This document shows positions 1 to 7,739 of a stretch of 28,036 nt of DNA, one piece after another. Positions within the stretch are counted from its first letter, which is position 1; the number at the start of each line of letters is the position of its first letter. The notes under the pieces are model-generated. The model was not told the DNA's origin and ran no database searches. It saw nothing but the letters and a program-made list of their open reading frames with translations. Source of the stretch: Bacteroidota bacterium (lineage in GTDB: Bacteria; Bacteroidota; Bacteroidia; Chitinophagales; Chitinophagaceae); assembly GCA_947441205.1 (NCBI GenBank), contig CANETM010000002.1, positions 1 to 28,036 on the forward strand. The letters are read 5' to 3'. The translations under genes were made by a program, and so were the position numbers.

Positions 1-185
1 ATATCGTATTTACCAAGTGCTTCCGCTAATTTCAAAGGAGCTTCTACTTGATTTTGTAAATACACTAAAGGAAAATAGTGTTTGTAATCTTTGTCGTTCA
101 CGGTAATTTTTCCACTACCCTTACTAACAAAGACGCGTGTTACTGCTTCCTTACGACGACCAACTGCATTTGTTTGCTTTTCCAT
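1..185 (-). CDS. rpsI: 30S ribosomal protein S9, N-terminal part (cut by window edge)
   Basis: Structural protein of the small ribosomal subunit; its C-terminal tail reaches the P-site tRNA. Only the first 61 codons are in the window. The translation starts MEKQTNAVGRRKEAVTRVFV and continues through GSGKITVN, which is the typical S9 start (GRRKxAxARV). The conserved Lys/Arg-rich C-terminus lies outside. The ATG sits 20 bp after the rplM stop on the same strand, so the two form the usual rplM-rpsI operon and probably share the rplM promoter. Identification rests on the N-terminal motif plus gene order and is secure. Confidence 0.95.
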   Translation of the reverse strand, partial: MEKQTNAVGRRKEAVTRVFVSKGSGKITVNDKDYKHYFPLVYLQNQVEAPLKLAEALGKYD

Positions 186-205
186 TTATTTATATTTGGA
201 ATTAA

Positions 206-649
206 TTAAAATTTAAATTCTTTAGGTTGTTGTGCAGTATGTGGGTGTTTGTCACCAGCATACACAAACAATTTCTTAACCATCTTACGTCCTAAACGAT
301 TTTTAGGTAACATACCTTTAACCGCTCTTTCCATAATTACTTCTGGACGACGCTTGATTAAATCTTCAGCAGCTTCTTCTTTTTTACCACCTGGGTAACC
401 AGAATAGTTTAAGTATTGCTTATCGTGGAATTTGTTTCCAGTCAATTGTACTTTTTCTGCGTTAATGATGATTACATAATCTCCACAATCAACGTGAGGA
501 GTGTAATAAGCTTTGTTCTTACCACGTAGAACAGCTGCAATTTTTGAAGCAATACGTCCTACGGTTTGATTAGTACCATCAACAATGTACCAGCCATGTT
601 TAACGGTAGCCGCGTTGGCGTGCTTCGTGGTGAAATGTAGTTTACTCAT
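206..649 (-). CDS. rplM: 50S ribosomal protein L13
   Basis: Early-assembling 23S rRNA-binding protein of the large subunit. The 147-residue length is normal for bacterial L13. Recognisable family blocks are WYIVDGTNQTVGRIASKIA near residues 20-38, the block around YTPHVDCGDYVIIINAEK, and the strongly conserved AVKGMLPKNRLGR near residues 109-121, followed by LFVYAGDKHPH. It is first in the rplM-rpsI operon. A candidate -7 element lies about 70 bp upstream on the same strand, giving a leader of roughly 60 nt. That leader could form only a weak 4-bp hairpin (674-687), so I see no convincing autoregulatory leader. Confidence 0.97.
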   Translation of the reverse strand: MSKLHFTTKHANAATVKHGWYIVDGTNQTVGRIASKIAAVLRGKNKAYYTPHVDCGDYVIIINAEKVQLTGNKFHDKQYLNYSGYPGGKKEEAAEDLIKRRPEVIMERAVKGMLPKNRLGRKMVKKLFVYAGDKHPHTAQQPKEFKF

Positions 650-717
650 AATTCTTTGTTTAAATGAGGCCGCGCTATCCCGCTAGCCATAAATAATTCC
701 CTTTTTTGGAGGGAGGG

Positions 718-725
718 CAAAGGTA
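718..725 (-). promoter_or_regulatory. Candidate -7 promoter element for rplM-rpsI
   Basis: The plus strand reads CAAAGGTA, so the minus strand carries TACCTTTG, an exact match to the Bacteroidota housekeeping -7 consensus TAnnTTTG. It lies 69 bp upstream of the rplM ATG. I do not see a clear TTTG -33 element at the usual 19-20 bp spacing, so the assignment rests on the -7 match and position alone. Confidence 0.5.
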
Positions 726-787
726 CGGCGAGATTTTAGGTTTTTAGTGCTTTTGGAGGTCTAATTTTTACCGTGTCTTTGTAAAGC

Positions 788-800
788 ATTGATTATCAAT
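788..800. repeat. 13-bp palindrome, copy 1
   Basis: ATTGATTATCAAT is an odd-length perfect inverted repeat (ATTGAT/ATCAAT around a central T). An identical copy lies 52 bp away. The 309-bp spacer 650-958 otherwise holds only the rplM -7 element and AT-rich sequence without an open reading frame. Confidence 0.6.
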
Positions 801-839
801 AATATTTTTGTATTGTAATAATAATCATACTAAATAACT

Positions 840-852
840 ATTGATTATCAAT
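840..852. repeat. 13-bp palindrome, copy 2
   Basis: Second exact copy of ATTGATTATCAAT, 107 bp upstream of the amidohydrolase start and about 190 bp upstream of rplM. The 52-bp centre-to-centre distance is close to five helical turns, so two bound dimers would sit on the same face of DNA. The regulator is unknown. Confidence 0.6.
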
Positions 853-958
853 TAGTTAGATAAGTCATATTTTTAGCAATTTAAAGGATTTTGAGTCATT
901 TTGCCCTTTAAGACCTATTTAATCTTAAATTTAGTGTCAGTTACCCTTACTTATATAT

Positions 959-2125
959 ATGTATCAAAAATTTCAGGCTACCCAGCTTTTTACAGGCAAT
1001 GAATTATTACAGGATCAATTGGTTTTAATTACCACAAAGGACGGAACCGTTGAGGGTATCGTAGGCATTGAAGATGCGGGAGATAATATTCAAAATTTTG
1101 AAGGGATACTATCCCCTGGATTTATAAACGCCCATTGTCATTTGGAACTGTCTCATATGAAGGACATGATTCCAGCACACACAGGTTTGCAAGAATTCGT
1201 AAAGCAAATTGTGTCCTTAAGAAAAGTGGAGGAATATGTTATTGAAGAAGCTATTGAAAAAGCTGAATCCGAAATGTATGCAAACGGTATTGTAGCCGTT
1301 GGTGATATTAGCAACACCTTAGATACACTCGCACAAAAAGCAAAACACAATCTCGCATATTATACATTTGTTGAATTGTATGATTTAGATCCAACACGTG
1401 CACAGGACAAACTAAACGCTGGAATTGAAATACAAAAAACCTTTGAGCAAAATTGTATACGAGCATCACTTGTTCCGCATGCACCTTATTCGGTTACCAA
1501 TAATTTATGGAAATTATTAAGTGAACATTTTGGATCGCATACCATTAGCATGCACAATCAAGAAACGCCTGATGAAAATGATTTCTTTAAAACAAAGACC
1601 GGTTCGTTTTTAGGAATGTATGAAAGAACAAAAGTGTCACTTGATTTTTTTGAACCCACAGGACTAAGTTCGCTTCAATCAGTATTACCTATTTTTAAAA
1701 ATGCTAATACTAGTATTTTGGTACATAATAGTTTTACGAGTGCAAATGATATTGCAGCTGTGCAAAAACAAATGCCTAATACCTTTTGGTGCTTATGTCC
1801 TAACGCCAATCAATACATTGAACAAACCATTCCTCCAATCGAATTGCTAAGAGCAGGTGGTGCTAACATTATTATAGGTACGGATAGTTATGCAAGTAAC
1901 TGGAGTTTAAATATATTAGATGAATTAAAAACCATTCAAAAACACAACGCGCAAATTCCTTTGGATGAAATGTTAAGTTGGGCAACCATTAATGGGGCGC
2001 GCGCTTTACAAATGGATAAACACTTAGGTAGTTTTAAAATAGGGAAAAAACCAGGTGTAGTGATTATTGAAAATGTGGTGGGAGAAAATAATTTGACGAA
2101 TGCCATTTCAAAAAGACTTATTTAA
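959..2125 (+). CDS. Amidohydrolase of the cytosine deaminase/MtaD (COG0402) superfamily
   Basis: Predicted cytoplasmic metal-dependent hydrolase or deaminase, 388 residues. Visible metal and catalytic motifs are HCH at residues 59-61 (GFINAHCHLELS), PHAPYS with His174, His199 with Glu202 (SMHNQETPDE), LVHNSF, and GTDSYASN near residue 308, the usual order for this superfamily (HxH, H, HxxE, H, D). The HLELS start and PHAPYSV block resemble aminodeoxyfutalosine deaminases of the futalosine menaquinone route, but the substrate cannot be fixed from sequence. It probably forms a two-gene transcript with the oxidoreductase 37 bp downstream, which does not obviously belong to the same pathway. Confidence 0.85.
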   Translation: MYQKFQATQLFTGNELLQDQLVLITTKDGTVEGIVGIEDAGDNIQNFEGILSPGFINAHCHLELSHMKDMIPAHTGLQEFVKQIVSLRKVEEYVIEEAIEKAESEMYANGIVAVGDISNTLDTLAQKAKHNLAYYTFVELYDLDPTRAQDKLNAGIEIQKTFEQNCIRASLVPHAPYSVTNNLWKLLSEHFGSHTISMHNQETPDENDFFKTKTGSFLGMYERTKVSLDFFEPTGLSSLQSVLPIFKNANTSILVHNSFTSANDIAAVQKQMPNTFWCLCPNANQYIEQTIPPIELLRAGGANIIIGTDSYASNWSLNILDELKTIQKHNAQIPLDEMLSWATINGARALQMDKHLGSFKIGKKPGVVIIENVVGENNLTNAISKRLI

Positions 2126-2162
2126 TGCGCATCATCATTTAAAATAATAAATCTATTTTATC

Positions 2163-3329
2163 ATGAATCATTCAATCACCCGATCCGATTTTTTACAAAA
2201 AACTGCTTTAGCGAGTGCTGCAATATTATTAAGTTCTATCGAAGGTTTTTCAAGAGAAGAACAAAAAGTAATTCGCGTGGCTATTATTGGATGCGGTAGT
2301 GTAAGCAATAGATATATTGTTCATTTGCAAAGCTCCAGTCTTGTAAAAATTGTAAGTCTATGTGATATTAAAATAGAAAGAGCAAACGCTCAAAATGAAA
2401 AATATAAAATTGGCGCCAATACCTATAACCATATTGATACATTATTAAAAGGGGTTCCATTTGATTTAATGATAACCTTAACCGATATGCAAATGCATGG
2501 TACATTAAATAAAATTGCATTAGTAGCCGGAAAAAATGTTTGGAGCGAAAAACCTTTAGCAAATACTTATGCCGAGGGGAAAGCATTAGTGGAATATGCA
2601 AAAACAAAAGGCGTTCGTATTTGGGGGGCGCCTGCTGTTGTAACCAGTCCTCAATTTGAATTTATGAGCAAAGCCATTCAAGAGGGTAAGTTAGGTAAAA
2701 TTGCAAGTGCTCATGGTCAGTATGGTCACACGGGTCCAACATGGTCCTCCTTTTTTTATGAACCACTTGGCGGGAGTATGCCCGATTTAGGTGTTTACAA
2801 TATGGCGACATTAACTGGTTTATTGGGACCTGCAAAATCAGTAATGGCCATGACAAGTATTGTGAATCCAAAAAGAGAAATTGATGAGAAAGGAATGGTA
2901 GATGTTAAGGAAGAAGACAATGCTCATATTTTATTAGAACATGATAATGGAATGATAAGTCATATCATGTGTGGCTTTAATTATTTTGATCCCTTTGGAC
3001 ATGAAGCAAAAAATCAAACATTACACAGCATACAAATATTTGGAGACAAAGGAAATATGCGATTGATAGGATATGATTGGGAACCCAAAAGTGTAATATT
3101 AGATACTTCTTGGACCGAGCCACCTCAAACACATCAAACCGATGATAAAGGTTATCAATGGCAGGAAGGTGCAACACGTATAGCAGATGCCTTGTCCAAT
3201 AATATCGAACCAAGAATTAATGTGCTACACTCTTTGCACGTACTTGAAATTATTGAAGCTGCAAGAAAATCTTCAAAACAAGGTATTAAAGTAAAACTAC
3301 AAAGCAGGTTTCCTTGGCCAATGGTTTAA
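2163..3329 (+). CDS. Gfo/Idh/MocA-family oxidoreductase, possibly exported
   Basis: NAD(P)-dependent sugar or cyclitol oxidoreductase family, 388 residues. The Rossmann loop is GCGSVSNR (residues 43-50) after the strand VIRVAIIG, and the family signature EKPLA is at 129-133. The C-terminal half has the alpha/beta substrate domain (GGSMPDLGVYN near 202-212). The N-terminus (TRSDFLQKTALASAAILLSS) looks like the Tat signal of relatives that carry SRRDFLK, but it has one Arg instead of the twin pair, so Tat export is uncertain. It follows the amidohydrolase by 37 bp and ends 9 bp from the convergent GDPD gene. The substrate is unknown. Confidence 0.88.
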   Translation: MNHSITRSDFLQKTALASAAILLSSIEGFSREEQKVIRVAIIGCGSVSNRYIVHLQSSSLVKIVSLCDIKIERANAQNEKYKIGANTYNHIDTLLKGVPFDLMITLTDMQMHGTLNKIALVAGKNVWSEKPLANTYAEGKALVEYAKTKGVRIWGAPAVVTSPQFEFMSKAIQEGKLGKIASAHGQYGHTGPTWSSFFYEPLGGSMPDLGVYNMATLTGLLGPAKSVMAMTSIVNPKREIDEKGMVDVKEEDNAHILLEHDNGMISHIMCGFNYFDPFGHEAKNQTLHSIQIFGDKGNMRLIGYDWEPKSVILDTSWTEPPQTHQTDDKGYQWQEGATRIADALSNNIEPRINVLHSLHVLEIIEAARKSSKQGIKVKLQSRFPWPMV

Positions 3330-3338
3330 AAATAGAAA

Positions 3339-4232
3339 TTAAAATAAATTCGGATAATCAGTAATTAGCCCATCAACACCTAAGGCGATTAAAGCGTCCA
3401 TCTCAGTTTTTGTATTCACCGTCCACGGAATAATTTTCATATTATTTGCATGGCAATAATCAACTGTCTCCTTGGTTACGTATTTATATTCTGGACTATA
3501 TATAAGAGGTGTAAATCCTAAAAGCAGAATTTGTTTTTGTGCATCACCACAATCTTTTCCAAAAACCAAATAGGCAGTTTGAATACTAGGATACTTTTTG
3601 TGCAATACCTGTAAGGGTCTGATATCAAAGCTTTGTATCGTCGTTCGAGTTAATATATTTTTTTGCTTAATGATATTCACTACTAAATCAACAAATTCAT
3701 CAGGAGCTGGATGCTCAATGATATCTTTTCCTTCCACCGATTTAATTTCAATATTATACATCATCTTACGACCAATCATTGAACTTTTCGATTCTACACT
3801 ATCTACTAAATCATTTAACGTAGGAATATTAACTGCTAATTTTTTTTGTTGCGTAAAGCCAGGATGCAATTTTAAACCCACATCAAACTTTTGAAGCTGA
3901 TCATAATCCATTTGATAAATAGTAAATTCATTCGCCTTTATATAAGTGCCATCAGCTTTAGTAGTGATAATTGGATTTAAGGTTGGATCATGTGAAACCA
4001 CCACTTGCTTATCCTTTGTGATAGCTAAATCCATTTCAAGCGTTATCACTTTCTCGTTGTCCATTGCTGCTAACATTGCAGGAATAGTATTTTCGGGCAT
4101 CAAACCACGACCACCTCGGTGTGCCTGAAAATCAAAATTATTAGTTGAAACTATCATATGAGATGAGGCGATGCAGCCTGTAAGTATACAAATAACACTT
4201 ATTAAGGATACGTATGTATTTTTAAAATTCAT
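3339..4232 (-). CDS. Glycerophosphodiester phosphodiesterase family lipoprotein
   Basis: Probably hydrolyses glycerophosphodiesters to glycerol-3-phosphate and an alcohol in the periplasm. The 297-residue protein begins with a hydrophobic signal and a lipobox ILTGC, so Cys20 should be lipidated. GDPD motifs are HRGGRGLMPENT (His38, Arg39, Glu47), EMDLAITKD (Glu66, Asp68) and SHDPTLN (His81, Asp82), and the C-terminus ends in the typical IPWTVNT...GVDGLITDYP. It is transcribed alone and converges on the oxidoreductase. It is one of three phosphodiester-related secreted proteins in the window, with the proteins at 9736-12951 and 13365-14489. Confidence 0.93.
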   Translation of the reverse strand: MNFKNTYVSLISVICILTGCIASSHMIVSTNNFDFQAHRGGRGLMPENTIPAMLAAMDNEKVITLEMDLAITKDKQVVVSHDPTLNPIITTKADGTYIKANEFTIYQMDYDQLQKFDVGLKLHPGFTQQKKLAVNIPTLNDLVDSVESKSSMIGRKMMYNIEIKSVEGKDIIEHPAPDEFVDLVVNIIKQKNILTRTTIQSFDIRPLQVLHKKYPSIQTAYLVFGKDCGDAQKQILLLGFTPLIYSPEYKYVTKETVDYCHANNMKIIPWTVNTKTEMDALIALGVDGLITDYPNLF

Positions 4233-4291
4233 TTACATTAATTAATATAAAGCTATGTATTTATTGTAAATTCAATTATTAAATAATCATT

Positions 4292-4375
4292 ATGACCTTT
4301 CCGATTCTATTTGGCCTTTTTGCAATTATTATAATAATGTTGCGCAGGCATTATAAAAATAAAAACAACGATTAA
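4292..4375 (+). CDS. Possible 27-residue single-pass membrane microprotein
   Basis: An ATG-started reading frame of 27 codons lies in the 139-bp gap between two minus-strand genes. It starts MTFPILFGLFAIIIIMLRR and ends KNKNND. The layout is one 14-residue hydrophobic helix followed by a basic, polar tail, the usual positive-inside pattern. The stop overlaps the 3' end of the convergent gene (stop at 4372) by four bases. No ribosome binding site is visible, but that is also true of accepted genes here. A chance open frame in AT-rich DNA is a real alternative, because T-rich codons encode hydrophobic residues. Confidence 0.3.
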   Translation: MTFPILFGLFAIIIIMLRRHYKNKNND

Positions 4376-5118
4376 TCAAAATCTTCACCATATTCCTTTA
4401 GAATAGCACTATCTAGTTTTAATCCGTTTGCTTTTTCTTTTGCTAAATTATTATTTAGATAACGATTACTGTTGAGTCCAAAAGTGACAAGATTTAATAA
4501 TTCTTTTACTGCTGGCTTATTTTTTTCTAAAATGGCATCTGCTTTTTGAGGTCTGTTAAAACGCATAGTACCCTGTCCTTGATTTACTAGCATTTCATAG
4601 GATATAGTAGGTTCAAAAACGGCCGCCATTTTAAAGCGCGCTTGTTCTAAAGTACGTTCACGAACATTTTCTAATTTCTCGAGTGCATCTAATGCGCGTT
4701 CATATTCTTGAATACCAGATATGATTTCTGGATTTTTAATCATACGCAAACCACCTGCCGATTTAATTTGGTCTAATCCTACATGTGAACTTTCAAATGT
4801 AGCGCGCAATGCTAAATTGCGAATATAATAGTAAACATCTTCGTTGGTAATGGTATTATTGTTGATGGCTTGGAATAAGGTGTCCATGGCTTGTAACCTT
4901 ACCGTATTTTGACTTATTACATTTTCAATATTTTTAATATCCAATTGTAAATCCTCATGTACATTTTTTAGATAAGAAATTTCACGATGCTTTTCAATTT
5001 GATGTTCTCTTACATTTTCAGCAAAAAAGCCCAATGTTACAGCCAAGAACAACATTAAAAATTCAGTGATATACTCTTTCCATTTTTTAGGATGATGTGA
5101 GTGATGATGTACTTCCAT
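4372..5118 (-). CDS. Conserved membrane-anchored coiled-coil protein, function unknown
   Basis: 248 residues. The N-terminus is unusual: a His-rich stretch (EVHHHSHHPKKWKEY), then one hydrophobic segment (FLMLFLAVTLGFFAEN, about residues 20-35). The rest is a mainly helical, charged region with likely coiled coil (SYLKNVHEDLQLDIKNIENV, about 53-72). I recall similar His-rich, single-TM proteins as uncharacterised Bacteroidota proteins, but know no function. It is transcribed alone with a 74-bp gap to recO. The His cluster before the membrane could bind metal, but that is speculation. Confidence 0.7.
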   Translation of the reverse strand: MEVHHHSHHPKKWKEYITEFLMLFLAVTLGFFAENVREHQIEKHREISYLKNVHEDLQLDIKNIENVISQNTVRLQAMDTLFQAINNNTITNEDVYYYIRNLALRATFESSHVGLDQIKSAGGLRMIKNPEIISGIQEYERALDALEKLENVRERTLEQARFKMAAVFEPTISYEMLVNQGQGTMRFNRPQKADAILEKNKPAVKELLNLVTFGLNSNRYLNNNLAKEKANGLKLDSAILKEYGEDFD

Positions 5119-5192
5119 AAATAAATTAGTTCCTTAAATATAATGGAATTATAGACTACATATATAAAAATGTATATTAATTTATCAAGATA

Positions 5193-5927
5193 TTAATGTA
5201 GTACTTCCTGTAAAATAGCCAATGACTTAATTTCTTTAAAACCTTTATAGTGCCAGCTTAAAGAGAGCTGAAATAACTCTAGTATTTTTTTTCGTTGTGA
5301 CCCATTCAATGAAATGTTTTCCAAATCATTATAAAATTGAACTTGCAAAAAGGTACTTGCCGTTTGCGCTTCTTGTCCTTCTAAAAAATAAGGATGCAAT
5401 GGTTTTTCTTTAATGAACTGTCCTTCTTTCACATCTAAAAAAGGGGTAGCATCTGAATAATTTCCTTGTAATCCAAATCCTAATGTTTCACTTAAATGAA
5501 TCAAAAAATAAATCGGCAAATTACTTGCAAGCGCGGCAACTCCTTTGTCTAATTGTTTGAAGGTGTCTTCAATTAAATAAAACAATTCAGGATGTGGTTC
5601 GGGCTGCAAGGTTTGTTGCAAAACCTCTACAATATAAGTGGACACAGCGTTTCGTACTACATCGGAATATATGTTTTGATAAATCGTATCCCAATTAACT
5701 TCTTTTACCATTTGCAATGCTTTCATTGGACTATGGTAAACTTCCATTTGTAAAATAGCAGCAGGTTGATAATAAACCGCTTTGTTAGCACCCTTTTTAC
5801 TTGTGGTTCTGACGCCTTTAATAATGTATTGTTGCAAACCAAATATCTCGGTGTACGCCGTCATAATTAAACTCGTATCTCCATACTTAGTTACGCGAAG
5901 AACAATTCCTTTTGTGTTGTGTAGCAT
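5193..5927 (-). CDS. recO: DNA repair protein RecO
   Basis: Recombination mediator that helps RecR load RecA on SSB-coated DNA in the RecFOR pathway. Length 244 is normal. The N-terminal OB-fold shows the family start KGIVLRVTKYGDTSLIMTAYT and then GLQQYIIKGVR. The C-terminal helical domain includes LIHLSETLGFGLQGNY near 142-157. The four-Cys zinc knuckle found in some RecO proteins is absent, as I expect for Bacteroidota. It is a single minus-strand gene, and higB starts 84 bp away on the opposite strand. Confidence 0.92.
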   Translation of the reverse strand: MLHNTKGIVLRVTKYGDTSLIMTAYTEIFGLQQYIIKGVRTTSKKGANKAVYYQPAAILQMEVYHSPMKALQMVKEVNWDTIYQNIYSDVVRNAVSTYIVEVLQQTLQPEPHPELFYLIEDTFKQLDKGVAALASNLPIYFLIHLSETLGFGLQGNYSDATPFLDVKEGQFIKEKPLHPYFLEGQEAQTASTFLQVQFYNDLENISLNGSQRKKILELFQLSLSWHYKGFKEIKSLAILQEVLH

Positions 5928-6011
5928 CCAGCATAAAAATAAACCTTGTTTTTTAGAAAATCTTCAAATCGTTTTATTTTATTTATCTACTACTAAAGAA
6001 TACATTTACTT

Positions 6012-6296
6012 ATGATCGAAACTTTCAAACATAAAGGTCTAAAATTGTTTTGGGAGAGGGGTAATACAAAACTGCTACCTCAAGATCAAATTGATAAAAT
6101 AAGGCGCATTTTAGATACAATTCATGTGGTAAATCAAGTACCTCAAGACTTAATGCCATTTATAAATTGGGGGATTCATAAGTTAAAGGGAAATTATATT
6201 GACTATTGGAGTATAATAGTCAAAGAAAATTGGAGAATTATTTTTAGATTTGAGGAAGGTAAGGTTTACGATATCAACCTAGTTGACTATCATTAA
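6012..6296 (+). CDS. higB: HigB-type toxin of the RelE/ParE superfamily
   Basis: Predicted ribosome-dependent mRNA interferase, 94 residues. It has the full HigB pattern: the HKGLKLFWERG start, a helix with QIDKIRRILDTI, the motif INWGIHKLKGNYIDYWSIIV, then NWRIIFRFEEGKVYDINLVDYH at the C-terminus. The ending DYH and the central WxLHxLKG-like block are diagnostic. It precedes its antitoxin by 8 bp, the toxin-first order of higBA systems. A near-consensus -7 element (TACATTTA at 6001) lies 3 bp before the ATG, so the transcript may be almost leaderless. Both catalytic segments look intact. Confidence 0.92.
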   Translation: MIETFKHKGLKLFWERGNTKLLPQDQIDKIRRILDTIHVVNQVPQDLMPFINWGIHKLKGNYIDYWSIIVKENWRIIFRFEEGKVYDINLVDYH

Positions 6297-6304
6297 TATT
6301 TGTA

Positions 6305-6613
6305 ATGAACAGAAAAATTAAACATAATACACATCCGGGGGAAATTTTAAAAGAGGAGGTAATTCTTGCAAATGCCCTTACAATAACTGATACTGCTAGT
6401 TTATTGGGTATCTCGCGCGCAGTACTATCAACTGTATTAAATAGAAAGTCTCCAATTACACCAGAACTTGCTACAAGAATTGCAAAAGTTTTTGGTGGCT
6501 CAGCTGACATATGGTTAAGACTTCAACTTTCATTTGATATGATCGAAGCTGAACAATTAAATAAAAGTTTGAAACTAAAACCATTCAAATCTAAAAAGCA
6601 ACAAATCGCTTAA
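6305..6613 (+). CDS. higA: HigA-type antitoxin, XRE-family DNA-binding protein
   Basis: Antitoxin and probable autorepressor of the higBA operon, 102 residues. It has the HigA start HNTHPGEILKEEVI. A helix-turn-helix follows at about residues 27-52 (TDTASLLGISRAVLSTVLNR), and then the family block ITPELATRIAKVFGGSADIWLRLQLSFDM (about 54-82). The Lys-rich C-terminus likely binds and masks the toxin. The stop codon ends at 6613 and the convergent pheS stop begins at 6614, so there is no room for a terminator between them, and higA readthrough would be antisense to pheS. Confidence 0.93.
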   Translation: MNRKIKHNTHPGEILKEEVILANALTITDTASLLGISRAVLSTVLNRKSPITPELATRIAKVFGGSADIWLRLQLSFDMIEAEQLNKSLKLKPFKSKKQQIA

Positions 6614-7654
6614 CTAAACAGACTTAAACTGTTCTAAAAAGCGTAGGTCATTTTGAGAGTATAAACGCAAGTCGTTTACTTGGTATTTTAATTGGGCAAT
6701 TCTTTCAACGCCCATTCCAAATGCAAAGCCAGTATACTTCTCAGGGTCAATGCCAAAATTTTCTAACACTTTTGGATGCACCATTCCTGAACCTAATATT
6801 TCAACCCATCCGGTGTGTTTACAAATATTACAACCTTTGCCTGCACAAATTTGACAACTAATATCCATCTCGGCACTTGGTTCCGTAAAAGGAAAATAAC
6901 TTGGACGGAATCTTACTTTCACATCTTTGCCAAACATTTCTTGAACAAAGAAGTATAGCGTTTGTTTTAAATCGGCAAAGCTTACGTTTTCATCAATATA
7001 CAAACCTTCCACTTGATGGAAAAAGCAATGAGCTCTTGCTGAAATAGTTTCGTTACGATACACGCGACCTGGACATATTACACGAATAGGTGGCTTTTGC
7101 GTTTCCATCACACGTGCTTGCACACTTGATGTATGTGTTCTTAATAACCAAGCAGCATTATTCTCACTTGCTTCTTTTACATAAAAAGTATCCTGCATAT
7201 CACGCGCTGGGTGATCGGCTGGTAAATTCATGGCACCAAAATTATGCCAGTCATCTTCTACCTCTGGTCCTTCTGCTACAGCAAAACCTAAACGCTTAAA
7301 TATAGAAACCATTTGATTGCGCACTAAATTCAGAGGATGTCTTGTTCCAACAGCAACCGGATCACCAGGAAGGGTAAAATCAAAATTGGCACTACCTTGC
7401 TCACCATTATCACCTAAAGCTTCCTGCATTTGAGCCATTTTTTCTTCGGCTACTATTTTAAAAGCATTCAATATTTGACCAAATTCTTTCTTTTGCTCAT
7501 TAGGCACATTTTTCATCTCCCCCATGATTTGTTTTACCAAACCCTTGGTTCCTAAGTATTTGATACGGTATTGTTCTACCGCATCAGGGGTAGTTGCCTC
7601 GGTGGCAGCGATTTCAGCTTTAATAGCTTCTATTTGTTGTAACAATTGCTCCAT
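6614..7654 (-). CDS. pheS: Phenylalanine--tRNA ligase alpha subunit
   Basis: Catalytic alpha subunit of the (alpha-beta)2 PheRS, charging tRNA-Phe. At 346 residues it has the N-terminal coiled coil (1-85) that contacts tRNA, then class II motif 1 around RHPLNLVRN (105-113). Motif 2 is GRVYRNETISARAHCFFHQVEG (196-217) and motif 3 is AFGMGVERIAQLKY (311-324). Cys267, Cys270, Cys275 and Cys278 form the CxxC...CxxC zinc-like knuckle common in bacterial PheS. pheT is not adjacent, which is common in this phylum. Its start region is divergent from the DUF4290-murA operon, with an 85-bp gap. Confidence 0.97.
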   Translation of the reverse strand: MEQLLQQIEAIKAEIAATEATTPDAVEQYRIKYLGTKGLVKQIMGEMKNVPNEQKKEFGQILNAFKIVAEEKMAQMQEALGDNGEQGSANFDFTLPGDPVAVGTRHPLNLVRNQMVSIFKRLGFAVAEGPEVEDDWHNFGAMNLPADHPARDMQDTFYVKEASENNAAWLLRTHTSSVQARVMETQKPPIRVICPGRVYRNETISARAHCFFHQVEGLYIDENVSFADLKQTLYFFVQEMFGKDVKVRFRPSYFPFTEPSAEMDISCQICAGKGCNICKHTGWVEILGSGMVHPKVLENFGIDPEKYTGFAFGMGVERIAQLKYQVNDLRLYSQNDLRFLEQFKSV

Positions 7655-7711
7655 AGCACGAATATACGCAAAAGTGGTTTTTCATCTGACGAAAATTACC
7701 CATAAAAACCC

Positions 7712-7719
7712 TACATTTG
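7712..7719 (+). promoter_or_regulatory. Candidate -7 element for the DUF4290-murA operon
   Basis: TACATTTG is an exact TAnnTTTG match, 20 bp upstream of the DUF4290 ATG, giving a short leader. No clear -33 TTG is visible at 19 bp. Confidence 0.5.
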
Positions 7720-7739
7720 TTATTCGGAAGATTTAATAC

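Noticed and set aside
674..687. L13 autoregulatory leader hairpin upstream of rplM
   Set aside because: Only a 4-bp stem (GCTA/TAGC) could be found in the leader; too weak to claim a regulatory structure.
926..933. TAAATTTA as the -7 element of the amidohydrolase
   Set aside because: One mismatch, and the nearest TTG lies 22 bp upstream rather than about 19; not convincing in such AT-rich DNA.
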